64,000 nucleotides of DNA from Haliclystus octoradiatus (Eukaryota > Cnidaria > Staurozoa > Stauromedusae > Haliclystidae). The position numbers were made by a program, and so were the translations under genes. How positions within the stretch are numbered: the stretch's first letter is position 1; each line of letters starts with the position of its first letter. The DNA is taken from NCBI GenBank assembly GCA_916610825.1, contig OU744454.1, positions 6,116,188-6,180,187 of the forward strand, written 5' to 3'. This document shows, piece after piece, positions 54,854 to 64,000 of the stretch. The notes under the pieces were generated by a model that saw only the letters and a program-made list of their open reading frames with translations, did no database searches and was not told the DNA's origin.

Positions 54854-57800
54854 CTTAAAAATAAAAATTGAAACTCAATGCAATATAATTTTGCTTGCCA
54901 TTATTTACGCCTGTATGTTTGTAGTACAACATGAGGATCATTGGAGTGGTTTTTGAGCACAATTCTGAGCTATTTCATTGCCTCGCATTGCCTCTCAAAT
55001 CATAACACTATACGATGTAGGTGCAATGAAATAAATGTTAGGAATTAAAAATTAAAACATAAAAAACTTCAATCATATATATATACTTGAAAAGATTGAA
55101 TCGGAATTGTTTGAAATTAATTCCAAAACATTTTTCAAATTAAAAAGTGTTAGAAATGACGAATTGCAGTAAGCAAGTGACATTTTCAAGCAAAAATAAT
55201 TATGAGAAATATATATGTTCTTTGATTTGGACTAGAGAAGACAAATCATAGTCTTAGTTAACCTTCTACAGATCAAGATAATGGTGGCAAACGAAACTTG
55301 AGATAAAAATGAAATTAACTCTCACCAATATGTAACAACGCCCGTTCACTTGCTTCTGTCCGATGAACATTCGATAATTGACCAAGACAAAATCGATTAC
55401 CACCATTTCCAGTAGCATCGACATATCCATCAACCATAACACTTTGACATTTTTGTGGCACTTTAAATATTTCACCAACTTGTTGATCTAGTTCATAATA
55501 AGCAACAGAACACCAAAACTCTGGAGCTAAAAATAGAAAACGAAGTCACATGGATATCACTTAATGCACAACACAAAGAAAGAAGTCATGAAATCTATAA
55601 AAACTAAAGGCTGCACAGAAGCGCAAACGCAAACTTCACTTATTGGGACTGTTGGAGATTACATTAGGCTGAACAATAAAATAACCTGTATAAAACAGCC
55701 AGCTATAAGAAGTGGAGAAATTGTCCGCTATATGCAGGTGGCTTTTATATACAGGTAGGGTCTGACAAAAGTGGGTTCCTGGGATCCACCTTTTGTCAGA
55801 CACTGTTAGTATACAGGATTGATTCGATAGAAAATATTATCGAGGTGACAGGTATACCAGGTTATACTATAGTGCATGTGTGAAAGCTGTATTTGAAATA
55901 TGTGCAGGTACGTCAAATCCTTGCTTAACAATTTCTAATTAGGCGTCATCCATTTCATTTTTTTTCTTCTTCTTTTTTTGGATTTATCATTAATCCACAA
56001 GCCCGGTAAGCTTGCAGCTTTTTTTCACTGGGGTGGTTGGTTAATTTGTTAGTATTTTGAAGCTTGTGTGCGTTTAATAGCCGGATGCCCTTCCTGACGC
56101 CACACTATAGTGATCCGGCCAGGGATTGAACCCGAGAACCTGCGGGCCGTGGTCTAACGCCCTAGCCACTACACCAAGACCGCATGGAATTTGTATGCCT
56201 AATTATCAAACGCGAGGTGATTCAATCTGTGTATTCGTCAAAGTTGTGCTAGTGTATATTCCAACAATCAATTCGTTACAATTTTAAGGCTGATGGAGCG
56301 ATACTGCATAATACTGTACAATGAAATCTGTATATAACAACCAGTTATGAGATAGTTGACCGTTATATGCAGGTGACATTATATACAGGATTGATTCAAC
56401 AGAAAATACTATTTTAGACATCAAAAGAGTGACCACAATAGACAGGTGACCACTATAACAGGTTTGGCTGTATCAAACTTTTCCTTTTCAGCAACAGCGA
56501 CGGTTATACAAGCGAGCCATAATGATATGTGGTAGTTATACTGCTAGTTATTAATTTACAGAAAATCTCCGATATTGATGATCAAAGAGTTCGTGTTTAA
56601 AAAGTAATTAAAATTAAAGTACCTGGATGCCTAGACAATGGTGCTGATAGTTGTGAGCTAGGTTGCGCTTGTTTTTGTTCAACACTTCCAACTACCGCTT
56701 GATCTTGTGAACCCCCTGGAGAATAAATAACAGATACAATCAGATATTAATGTCAACAATAACATTAACCAGTTAAGGGGTTAGCAATGACAAGGTCCAA
56801 CAAAAGGTTCAGAATTTGAACAAAGGTTAGGCATTTCAACATTTTCTTCTGAATTTTTTTGTTGGTGTTTGACCATTAAATCGTAAAAAGATCACTTGTT
56901 TTCTGAATTTGTTCTAACCTGCCGGAATCTAGGATACTACTCTTGTTGGACCCTGGCAATGACCTTGATTTTGAAATACGTCAATATCAGTAAAGTGTGT
57001 ACATGTAATAGATTCAGGGGGTGGTACAGTCGAACTTGCTTAATATCCCCACTCTTGTACAGATGAAAAGCGGGACATTAGGTGAGGTAGGATTATGAGA
57101 GTTTGTATGGAGAATGGAAAATAGAAATCAGTTCTATGTGGGGATATTAAGCAAGGTGGGATATGAAAAGAGGGGATACTCAGGGCCGGATTTAGGCGTA
57201 AGCAGAATAAGCAAATGCTTTAGGTCTTTCCGAAATAGGCCTTTTTCAAATTAAAGGTCACCTTTTTTCTCAATTAACCAATGATTTAAAGAAATTTTTC
57301 AAATCTTTCGTAGTGTTTCATTCCATCACAACCAATGATGCAAACTAATAATTTTTAATATAAGTTTTTCCATGTACAAATGGGTGAAGCTAATTAGGCT
57401 ACAGTATTTAACACTTAACGCAGGGTCCAACTCAATTGTATCATTAAGGTGTGAAAATTTTCCTCGAATCTGCAGACAACTTTGTTTTCGTGGATTAATT
57501 GTCAAAAGTTTTGGGGGGATTTTTAGGCCCTATTTATGATTTCTGCTTTAGGCCCAAAATAATACATCCGGACCTGGGGATAATAACCGAGTTCTACTGT
57601 ATTTTTAAAAACGCAGAAATATAAGAAGTAGCGAGAAAAATTAAAATAAAGTTGAAAGCCAAACGATGGCATTTGAAATTGCCCTATTTGTCATCCACTG
57701 ATTCGCACGGATCAAACCCCGGCCAAATGACTTTTTATTTTGCCAACATTCATAGGATTTTGTTGAATTCAACAGAATCTTATGAATATTGCCAAAATAA

Positions 57801-60800
57801 AAGTCATTTGGCAACCTCTTGCAAAAGTTCTATTTGAACAACATCGTCAAAGCGCAATAAAAGTTATCTCTCGGAGGGATTTTAAAATGAATCAAATTCA
57901 AAAAGATGATTTATTACCTTGCATGGTAATGCAGGAGTTTAAAGGAGAAGACTACATACAACATACCAGTAACTGGCACAATTTGAAAACAATTAACATT
58001 ATTGCTATGGAGACTTACAGTAGCTTGTAGCCAAATTATGAGCGGCTGGTGAAGGCAGATTTTGTATTGGTATTGTCGAATGACTTGGTTGTTGCATACC
58101 AACCTGTGGAACATGACTGACGATAGGTTGTTGTTGTTGTTGACGAGGAAGTGGTTGTGATTGTTGTGAAACATGCATAATTGCCAGCATTTGTTGAGAT
58201 TGACGATGTTGTTGTGGTTGTGATGGAGAATCAAGTTGACGTGGATGAGTTTCCATAGGAGGTTTGTGTGGCGTAAGAGATTCTATCTGTTGAAGTTGTT
58301 GCAATATTGGTTGCTTGGCGATTGTTGTAGTAGGGTTAGGCATTGGTGGTGCTTGGCTAGGCATTCCAGGTAATTGTTTTGGTCTTTGATGACTATGTGG
58401 TAATATAGGTTGGGGTGAATGTAATGGTGATTGTATAGGTTGTTGTTGTGGTTGGATTTGTGATGAAACAGGCGAGATGGTTGATTGTGGTAAACTAATT
58501 GGTGCTGGCGTTGACTGGGGTGAAAAAACAGGAGTAGATTGTTGACTAGGCCAAACTAGGTAAAGAAAACTCAACATAAATAGAATAAAACAAAAACTAT
58601 GAGGCTGAAAATCCTCTATTTTGGAGCCTGTGCCAGTACAGTGAAACCTGTCTATAACAGCCAGCTATGAGAGGTAAATAAATTGACCACTATATGTAGG
58701 TGATCTTTATTTACAGGGTTGATTCAGTAGGAAATACTATTTAATACTTTGCAAGAGTGACCGAAATGTTGACAGGTGGCCGCAAACTAGAGGTGACTGT
58801 TATAACAGGTTTGACTGTAATATGGTAAGATGTCCTTCCTGATTCAATTTACAGTGTTTCAACTAGGGGTTTAGCCGTCAAAATTAACCACTTTCTATTA
58901 CGTAAAACTGACATTTGACTTTCCTCTGATTCGTGTTTTACAAGGACAGAGTTTGACAAATGAATTCTGCTTATTCTAGAAACCTTGAGTGATAATAATC
59001 AAAAATCTTTAAAATTTTTGACCTGAAGCGGGTCCAACAAAAAGTTCAACATTCTGCAATCCTAGAGGTATTCCAACATTTTTCAACTGAATATGTTTGT
59101 TGAAGTTTGACCAATAAATCATTACAACTATCAATTTTCTTCTGAATTTGCTCCAAGCTTCCGAAATCTAGGTTCCAGGATTCCTTTTTTTGGGATCCTT
59201 GAAATATTGTCATTTTCAACGAAAACGTATGATCAATCTTCTTTGAAATTTTTGTCTGCCTTCCGTCCGAAAATGTAGTAGCCAGCAAATGTCGGAACCT
59301 GCACAGGAATTCCAGTTGGTTATCTTCACAGGATTTGTTTTGATGTAAGAAAAAGAGATAGTTTGAGGATGTTCAGATAAAATTTCATTATGTCACTGGT
59401 AGCTAAGTGGCAGAATGTACAAACTTTGAACAGGAGGCCAGGGTTCGATTCCTCGTTGGTGCACACATGTTTATCGTTAGTAATCATTTGTATATGTAAA
59501 TCTGTTGATGTCCCCTAATAAACAAGAACTTGTGCTTACGGGGTGACTCTGGGCCATTGATTGTGATTGTAAAATGTGAAATCATTATTATATGTTATAT
59601 AACTTTATATATAAAATATGAAGCCAAAAATCAGACAATCATGTTTGCTACTCAAATTTTCACACCAAGGCGATCATCAGGCTATCTATGCAAATCTATT
59701 GAATAGATTGCCTGATAATCGCCTTGGTGTGAAACTTTGAGTAATTTTTGACTTCATATTTTATATATTATTCAAAGCTCTGCTGTATAGCATTGAGCCC
59801 TATGTTCAATCAGTAAGACAACTTACAACACATTGTTATTTAACTTATATATTTGTAAGAATTCCTGGTTGATTTCAACATTTAATAAGGAGGAAGATAT
59901 TTTGACGAGACGAGATCTTTCATGAGTTACACCATCACACATGAGTACTTACGACGAAAGCAAGGGAGATGCCCTTCATTTCGTGATTTGTGCTTCGTTT
60001 TTGACAGGATTTGCAGAAAAACGTGTGTGGTGATTTACGAGTTTTAATAGTCAGACACAATTCCAAAAACGACTGTCTGTCAACTCAGTATGCTATTCAC
60101 ATTGGAATTGGTTTGAAAGAATGATGAGTATCGACAAGATATTATAATAGAACCAAGATAGTCTAACTCAGATAGGTGTTTTAAAGAGTTCTAAACATCT
60201 GAAGAATCTGAACCCAGAAATTTTTCGCATCAAAACGAGATGATCTTAAAATAGCTTTTGAGGCCAATTCTCAGTGATTCTGCCGTGGCAGAAGCGATCA
60301 AAATGATCGGAAATGATTGATATTGAGTCAATAAAGAAAGATTATTGAGAATGTTATTGATGTCGAACAAAGATGTTGTTTTTAAATTTGAATTCAATAC
60401 TTGAGGATGTTAAATACATTTTATTTGGTTGATTTTCACCAAAGTAAGATAATATTATGGCATGTTTAAAACTCTTTAAAACAAAAATCTGACTTAGGCT
60501 ATCTTGGTTCTATTATAATATCTTGGTATCCACAAAATATGTTATGGATAAATAGCTTGACATATTGCAAAAATTAAAATGCTTTGAAATTATCACAATG
60601 AAGCTATCAATCCTACCAATAGTACTATGGAATTAGAAAAGATTTTAAAGTAAATTTTGTTTGCTGGTTGATTATTTTAAAAGATTAGAACACTTTCAAC
60701 GTATAATTTATATAATTGCATGTCTTAAAAAATTTTAACTTGTTTTTTGACTACCTGAATAATTATTGATAAATTTTCTTGAATCATTTATAAAACAAAA

Positions 60801-63115
60801 AATTGTTTTAAATTTCATTATGTTGATCAGCGATAAGAACAAGATGCAATATTTGCTAGAGTTTTGGTTTAATCTTCAGGCAATAAGAGAAAGAATTTAA
60901 ATTAATTTTAATGAAGTTTAATTCAAGTATATCTTCAAATTCAAATTCAAGTATTCAAAAAATATTTGTTTACAACGTATTTTACAGCGACTAGCCTGTT
61001 TTCATCTCCAAATCCACACACATAAGGTACCACAATTAAATGTTTATAATCATGTTTTTGCTGGGTTTTTTTTCTAAAAATTGATGCTCAGATTAAAAAT
61101 TTTGTTTATTCTGTTTGACGAGATTTCTAAATGTTCTATCAAATGTATCACGAATACGACTCAGCTCCAGGCTACACAAAACAAAACTTGTGAACGATCT
61201 TGTCGCGTCAAAAATCTAAACCTCCTTAATGTTGTCCTTTCACAACAGTGTCTACAAATTGTTATGACAGTTATGTTATTAGAACACTAGTAAATTATCA
61301 TTCCAAATACTGGTACTTGAGCCTGCAGCAGTTATATTGTTCTCAACACATTCTCGCAATCGGAGGTCCCAGCAGTGCACATTTCAAAGCCCTGGAGATG
61401 AATGTTGTTTACAATTCTATCTAAACTCTATCAATTAGTGGTCATACTTTGAGCAACTTGCATAGAATTTGAGCTTGGTATCGCATTTGAATTTTGCATA
61501 AAACCATTGTTAAGTGGAGATCGGATCTGACCTGTAATTCAAATCAGACACATGACATGAGATGGCAATTAATTCAAGTTGAGAAGAACGCATGAGAGAT
61601 GACAGATGGCCACCGTCCATCTTTGAAGGTCTATGGTCTATCAACCATAGAGGCCTACAGCAGGGCTTGAAATAAGCGCCGGACATCGGACACTTTCCGA
61701 CATAAGTTGCAATTTGTAAAGCAAAGTCTGTCAGTAAATGGTCAAAGTTGTCCGCCAATATTATATCTACAAAATTTTTATATTAATTTTCAACAATAAA
61801 GGACAGAAATAACAATGTCAGTCAACATGCCGGCAACCTAACGAACGTTATTTCAAGCCCGAGCCGACACATTGAAAAAGACATCTCAGGGTAGGTATTC
61901 CCTCTCAAGAACTGTCTGAAAAAACGTGCATTACTGCAGACAAGAATAGGCCCTGATATCATTCAATAGAGTACAAGCTTGGAGTGGTCACAATACACAG
62001 GTGACTGCTTATAGAGGTGAATGTTATAGGAGATATGAATGTATTGTCTCACCCATTGGGGATTGTATAGGTGTAGGTGATGTCATTCGTTTTTGTAACT
62101 GATTTTGATTGAAATGTTGATTATAACCGGTATCCATCATCATTGGTCCAGCCGCAGGACTGCCAAAAGAAGGCATATGACCTATAAAATAAATAAACAA
62201 CAAATACGTAATTGTCATACGTTGAGATTCTCATTTTCTACAGAGGTTGCGTAAAAGTAATGTAGACAGTGTCGCCCTACCGAAGGCACCCGTACCACTC
62301 CTCTATTTCTAGATGAGTGGCTTTTTTCGCTGAGAGAAATGATTTTAAACGCTCTTTGTTGATCTCAGCCGCGACACTGCAGATCAATTTCAACAGATTT
62401 CATGGCAGATAGGTCTCGATTGTCAATGCGCAACGATGCGCCGCAGCTACTCACAATGCAATTCCCTCTGGACCATTCCATCCGCCATCCTCAGATGGTA
62501 CTCATTTGATGTTTCAGATAAAGTCAAGGCTGAGTTGACCTTAGGGGATTTGAACCACGGTCGATCAGATATGATCCGATCTGAAGTTCGGTTGCTCTGC
62601 CATCTGAGCTAATCCTCCTTAAGAGGATGCGTGAAATGAAAATAAAACTAATGTATTATGAAAGTCAAGGATGAGACGACTGTTCTGGAAATGATCGGTT
62701 TTGTCAATCATCATAGGCGCTATTTTTAGTAATCGAAAAATAATTGGGGTTGACCAATAAATTAATTATTTTGAAATGAATTACTCTTACCACTGAAAAG
62801 AGAGCTTATTAATTCAGTAGCCTCTGCAGTACGTTTTCAGATTTTCAAAATTCATACAGTGAACCCTGTATATAACAGCCAGCTATTAGACGTAGATAAA
62901 TTGACCACTATAGACAGGTGGTCTTTATATACAGGTTTGATTCAATAGAAAATACTATTATAGACATTGCAAATGACCACTATAGACAGGTGGCCTCTGT
63001 ATAACGATGACCGTTATAATAGGGTTGACTACAGTAGAAGGTTACTCACTAGGGAAATGATGCCCTGAATGAATGGGGGGTTTGAAATCTTCACCATTTG
63101 GACTGCCAAGAGAGT
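54366..63115 (-). CDS. SMAD4: SMAD4 (common-mediator Smad), linker and MH2 domain
   Basis: SMAD4 joins receptor-phosphorylated Smads in TGF-beta/BMP signalling and enters the nucleus to control genes. Visible exons: 63115-63050, 62181-62053, 58555-58019, 56715-56623, 55526-55326 and 54853-54366; every junction between them is phase 1. The 3' half is unmistakable: [66 protein letters not shown] and [19 protein letters not shown], an Ala/Gln-rich insert ([20 protein letters not shown]) inside MH2, then [20 protein letters not shown] and [20 protein letters not shown]. The protein ends EPMPSDR, with no SSxS motif, as expected for a co-Smad. The linker is long and Gln/Pro-rich. The DNA-binding MH1 exons lie right of the window. 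Introns carry several family T MITEs and SINEs. Confidence 0.95.
55326..55526 (-). CDS. SMAD4: SMAD4 exon, MH2 N-terminal half
   Basis: 201 nt: [20 protein letters not shown] to RALLHIG. Acceptor TTTTTAG, donor ATTG|GTGAGA. It has [10 protein letters not shown] where vertebrates have a shorter loop. Confidence 0.95.
55683..55872 (+). mobile_element. TA-inserting MITE, family T, with mini-hairpin insert
   Basis: Family T start (ACCTGTATAAAACAGCCAGC) and end (GGTGACAGGTATACCAGGTT). At about 55755-55805 it contains an inserted palindrome GTCTGACAAAAGTGG / CCACCTTTTGTCAGAC, whose ends are those of the GGGTCCGACAAAAGT family. Confidence 0.68.
55965..56185 (-). mobile_element. tRNA-derived SINE, family 2
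   Basis: GGATGCCCTTCCTGACGCCA, GGGATTGAACCCGAGAACC, CCCTAGCCACTACACCAAG; SMAD4 intron. Confidence 0.83.
56320..56473 (+). mobile_element. TA-inserting MITE, family T, internally deleted
   Basis: ATGAAATCTGTATATAACAA ... GACCACTATAACAGGTTTGG; shorter than full copies by about 25 bp. Confidence 0.68.
56623..56715 (-). CDS. SMAD4: SMAD4 linker exon ending HPA
   Basis: 93 nt: [20 protein letters not shown] to SRHPA, leading into the MH2 Trp motif. Donor CCAG|GTACTT. Confidence 0.88.
56790..56955. mobile_element. MITE with GGGTCCAACAAAAG ends
   Basis: GGTCCAACAAAAGGTTCAGA at one end and ACTCTTGTTGGACCCTGG at the other are inverted; inner CTTCTGAATTTTTTTGTTGG word. Best-bounded member of the family. 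Confidence 0.72.
58019..58555 (-). CDS. SMAD4: SMAD4 Gln/Pro-rich linker exon
   Basis: 537 nt, about 179 residues with [15 protein letters not shown] and [10 protein letters not shown] stretches. Acceptor TTACCTAG, donor CTACT|GTAAGT. Phases join perfectly to both neighbours. Confidence 0.82.
58635..58822 (+). mobile_element. TA-inserting MITE, family T
   Basis: ACAGTGAAACCTGTCTATAA ... GACTGTTATAACAGGTTTGA then CTGTA. Lies next to the Gln-rich SMAD4 exon. Confidence 0.77.
59029..59206. mobile_element. MITE with GGGTCCAACAAAA ends
   Basis: GGGTCCAACAAAAAGTTCAA at the left, CTTCCGAAATCTAGGTTCC and a decayed right end TTTTTTTGGGATCC. Confidence 0.62.
59388..59580 (+). mobile_element. tRNA-derived SINE, family 3
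   Basis: TCACTGGTAGCTAAGTGGCA (A box) and GGGTTCGATTCCTCGTTGG (B box), then a tail with ACAAGAACTTGTGCTTACGG. The tRNA-like part does not close a canonical acceptor stem, so it is not a tRNA gene. Confidence 0.75.
59590..59808. repeat. Palindromic repeat with decayed hammerhead motifs
   Basis: Arms 59605-59685 and 59708-59765 are inverted copies. The left arm on the minus strand has an intact CUGAUGA (59680-59674), stem II CGCC/GGUG and GAAA, but stems I and III pair poorly. The right arm has CUGAUAA. The family flank (CAAAGCTCTGC...CATTGAGCCC) follows. Confidence 0.72.
59809..61949. other. SMAD4 intron, no recognised feature
   Basis: About 2.1 kb of AT-rich sequence. At 60155 and 60510 an inverted pair around AACCAAGATA / TATCTTGGTTCTATTATAAT spans about 370 bp. 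A further degenerate palindromic stretch is near 61660-61860 (CTTGAAATAA / TTATTTCAAG). No exon seen. Confidence 0.4.
62053..62181 (-). CDS. SMAD4: SMAD4 linker exon (Met/Gln-rich)
   Basis: 129 nt: [20 protein letters not shown] to SPTPIQSPM. Acceptor TTTATAG, donor ATGG|GTGAGA. Confidence 0.78.
62261..62621 (-). mobile_element. tRNA-derived SINE, family 1
   Basis: Full length: GTAGACAGTGTCGCCCTACC at one end and the tRNA-like head ending GCTAATCCTCCTT at the other; between SMAD4 linker exons. Confidence 0.88.
62856..63034 (+). mobile_element. TA-inserting MITE, family T
   Basis: ACAGTGAACCCTGTATATAA ... GACCGTTATAATAGGGTTGA; it ends only about 15 bp from a SMAD4 splice donor at 63049. Confidence 0.75.
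63050..63115 (-). CDS. SMAD4: SMAD4 linker exon
   Basis: 66 nt: [20 protein letters not shown] then PS. Acceptor TCCTATAG, donor CCTA|GTGAGT; first SMAD4 exon visible from the right edge. Confidence 0.72.
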
Positions 63116-63291
63116 CTATAGGAAAAAAGAGAAGAAGAATGACAAAATACAGTTTAACGATAGCTAAACAAGAACAAATGTGTAGAATTTGACCAATATT
63201 GTCTATAGATTCTAATATTCTATTCAATTTCTATTGAGATACTTTCACATTCAGAAAAGAATCTCAGTGTCTGTAGAACTTCAGAATGTTA

Positions 63292-63745
63292 GGCCCTGTT
63301 TACAAGGAGGAGGATGATCCTTCTAGAAGAATCATCCTCCTAGCCGAATCATCCGGCTCTATTGTTATTGTGCGTTGTGTTTACAAGGGTAAACCGACAT
63401 GAAAACTGCTTTCGGGTAGGAGGATCATCCTTCTGTCGAGGGCGGATGATCCTCCTACCCGAAAGATGTTTTCATATCGTGTCGCCCTTGTAAACACTTC
63501 CAGGAGGATGATCCTGGCTGCCGGTACAACTTTTTGTCGGACCCAAGCCTTTAATGTCCATATTAGGATAAATCGAAACAGGAAATGACGTAAAATTGAA
63601 ATTAAATTCAGACAATACGCGTGCGTGAAAAGCTGTTTCGCCCCTCGACATGAGGCGCCTTCGTTTGTAAACAAAAATAATTTTCTCTGTCGCTTAGAAG
63701 GAACATCCTTCTAGAAGGATGATCCTCCTCCTTGTAAACAGGGCC
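63292..63745. mobile_element. Harbinger-like MITE, GGCCCTGTTTACAAGG ends
   Basis: 454 bp bounded by GGCCCTGTTTACAAGGAGGA and CTTGTAAACAGGGCC, flanked by TTA at 63289-63291 and 63746-63748. Interior rich in GGATGATCCTCC words. Shares termini but not interior with 15963-16304. Confidence 0.83.
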
Positions 63746-64000
63746 TTAGAATTGACTTTTGAAGGTCTTTATCCAATGGCTTTGTTCAAGGATAGCCCTT
63801 GTAACATCTTGCTTCTCGTGTATTAAAAGAAGGCATTTGCATTATTTTAACCCGGGGTCTGCAAAATGTATCTGTAAATCAAATTTTATCTTCCGAGTGC
63901 CTGTAAATTGTTGAAATAACAGACTAGAGCAAGAACATGCTTAGGACATAGAATATCAGCTATTCACAAGTGATTCAGAAAAATTTAAAACAGTCATTCA

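Noticed and set aside
58005..58234. 106-codon minus-strand frame rich in His/Asn
   Set aside because: It is the wrong frame of the Gln-rich SMAD4 linker exon plus intron.
59388..59465. tRNA gene
   Set aside because: B box is good, but there is no cloverleaf closure and the sequence continues into a repeat tail shared with 11400 and 18295.

Overview
The window is AT-rich nuclear DNA of an invertebrate animal. Six protein genes are spread over 64 kb, five of them cut by GT..AG introns of up to several kb, and the space between exons is packed with SINEs, MITEs and LINE tails. The genes are animal-type (SMAD4, IWS1, Rab-like GTPases, a LicD-domain enzyme, a sarcospan-like membrane protein). I cannot name the species. 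A marine lophotrochozoan is my guess, with low confidence.

Layout: (1) 1740-5296, minus: the acidic N-terminal half of IWS1, running off the left edge. (2) 7788-19320, minus: an 8-exon Rab-type small GTPase ('Rab A', 241 aa). (3) 25211-26191, minus: an intronless type II membrane protein with a LicD nucleotidyl/phospho-transferase domain. (4) 27555-41660, minus: a second 8-exon Rab-like GTPase ('Rab B', also 241 aa) with altered G3 and G4 motifs. (5) 45675-51948, plus: a 4-exon, four-span membrane protein like sarcospan, with a C-terminal PPPY motif. (6) 54366-63115, minus: six exons of SMAD4 (linker and whole MH2 domain), running off the right edge. I worked out exon limits by hand from splice consensus, reading phase and protein similarity; phases agree at every junction.

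Rab A and Rab B share intron phases throughout and three identical exon lengths (61, 61 and 78 nt), so they are paralogues; the LicD gene lies between them. Rab B and the sarcospan-like gene are divergently arranged across about 4 kb; the sarcospan-like gene and SMAD4 converge.

The non-coding part is the most unusual. A palindromic repeat family (near 176-440, 34213-34425 and 59590-59805, with related pieces at 28447 and 53085) carries sequences that fold as type I hammerhead ribozymes; the copy at 34305-34348 has all three stems and every core residue. Other repeats include two hAT-like elements (one with a perfect 8-bp target duplication), Harbinger-like MITEs with TTA or TAA duplications, 80-90 bp near-perfect palindromes with 8-9 bp duplications, a TA-inserting MITE family with about ten copies, three tRNA-derived SINE families, and minisatellites grown inside MITEs. 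No CRISPR array, operon or bacterial feature is present.
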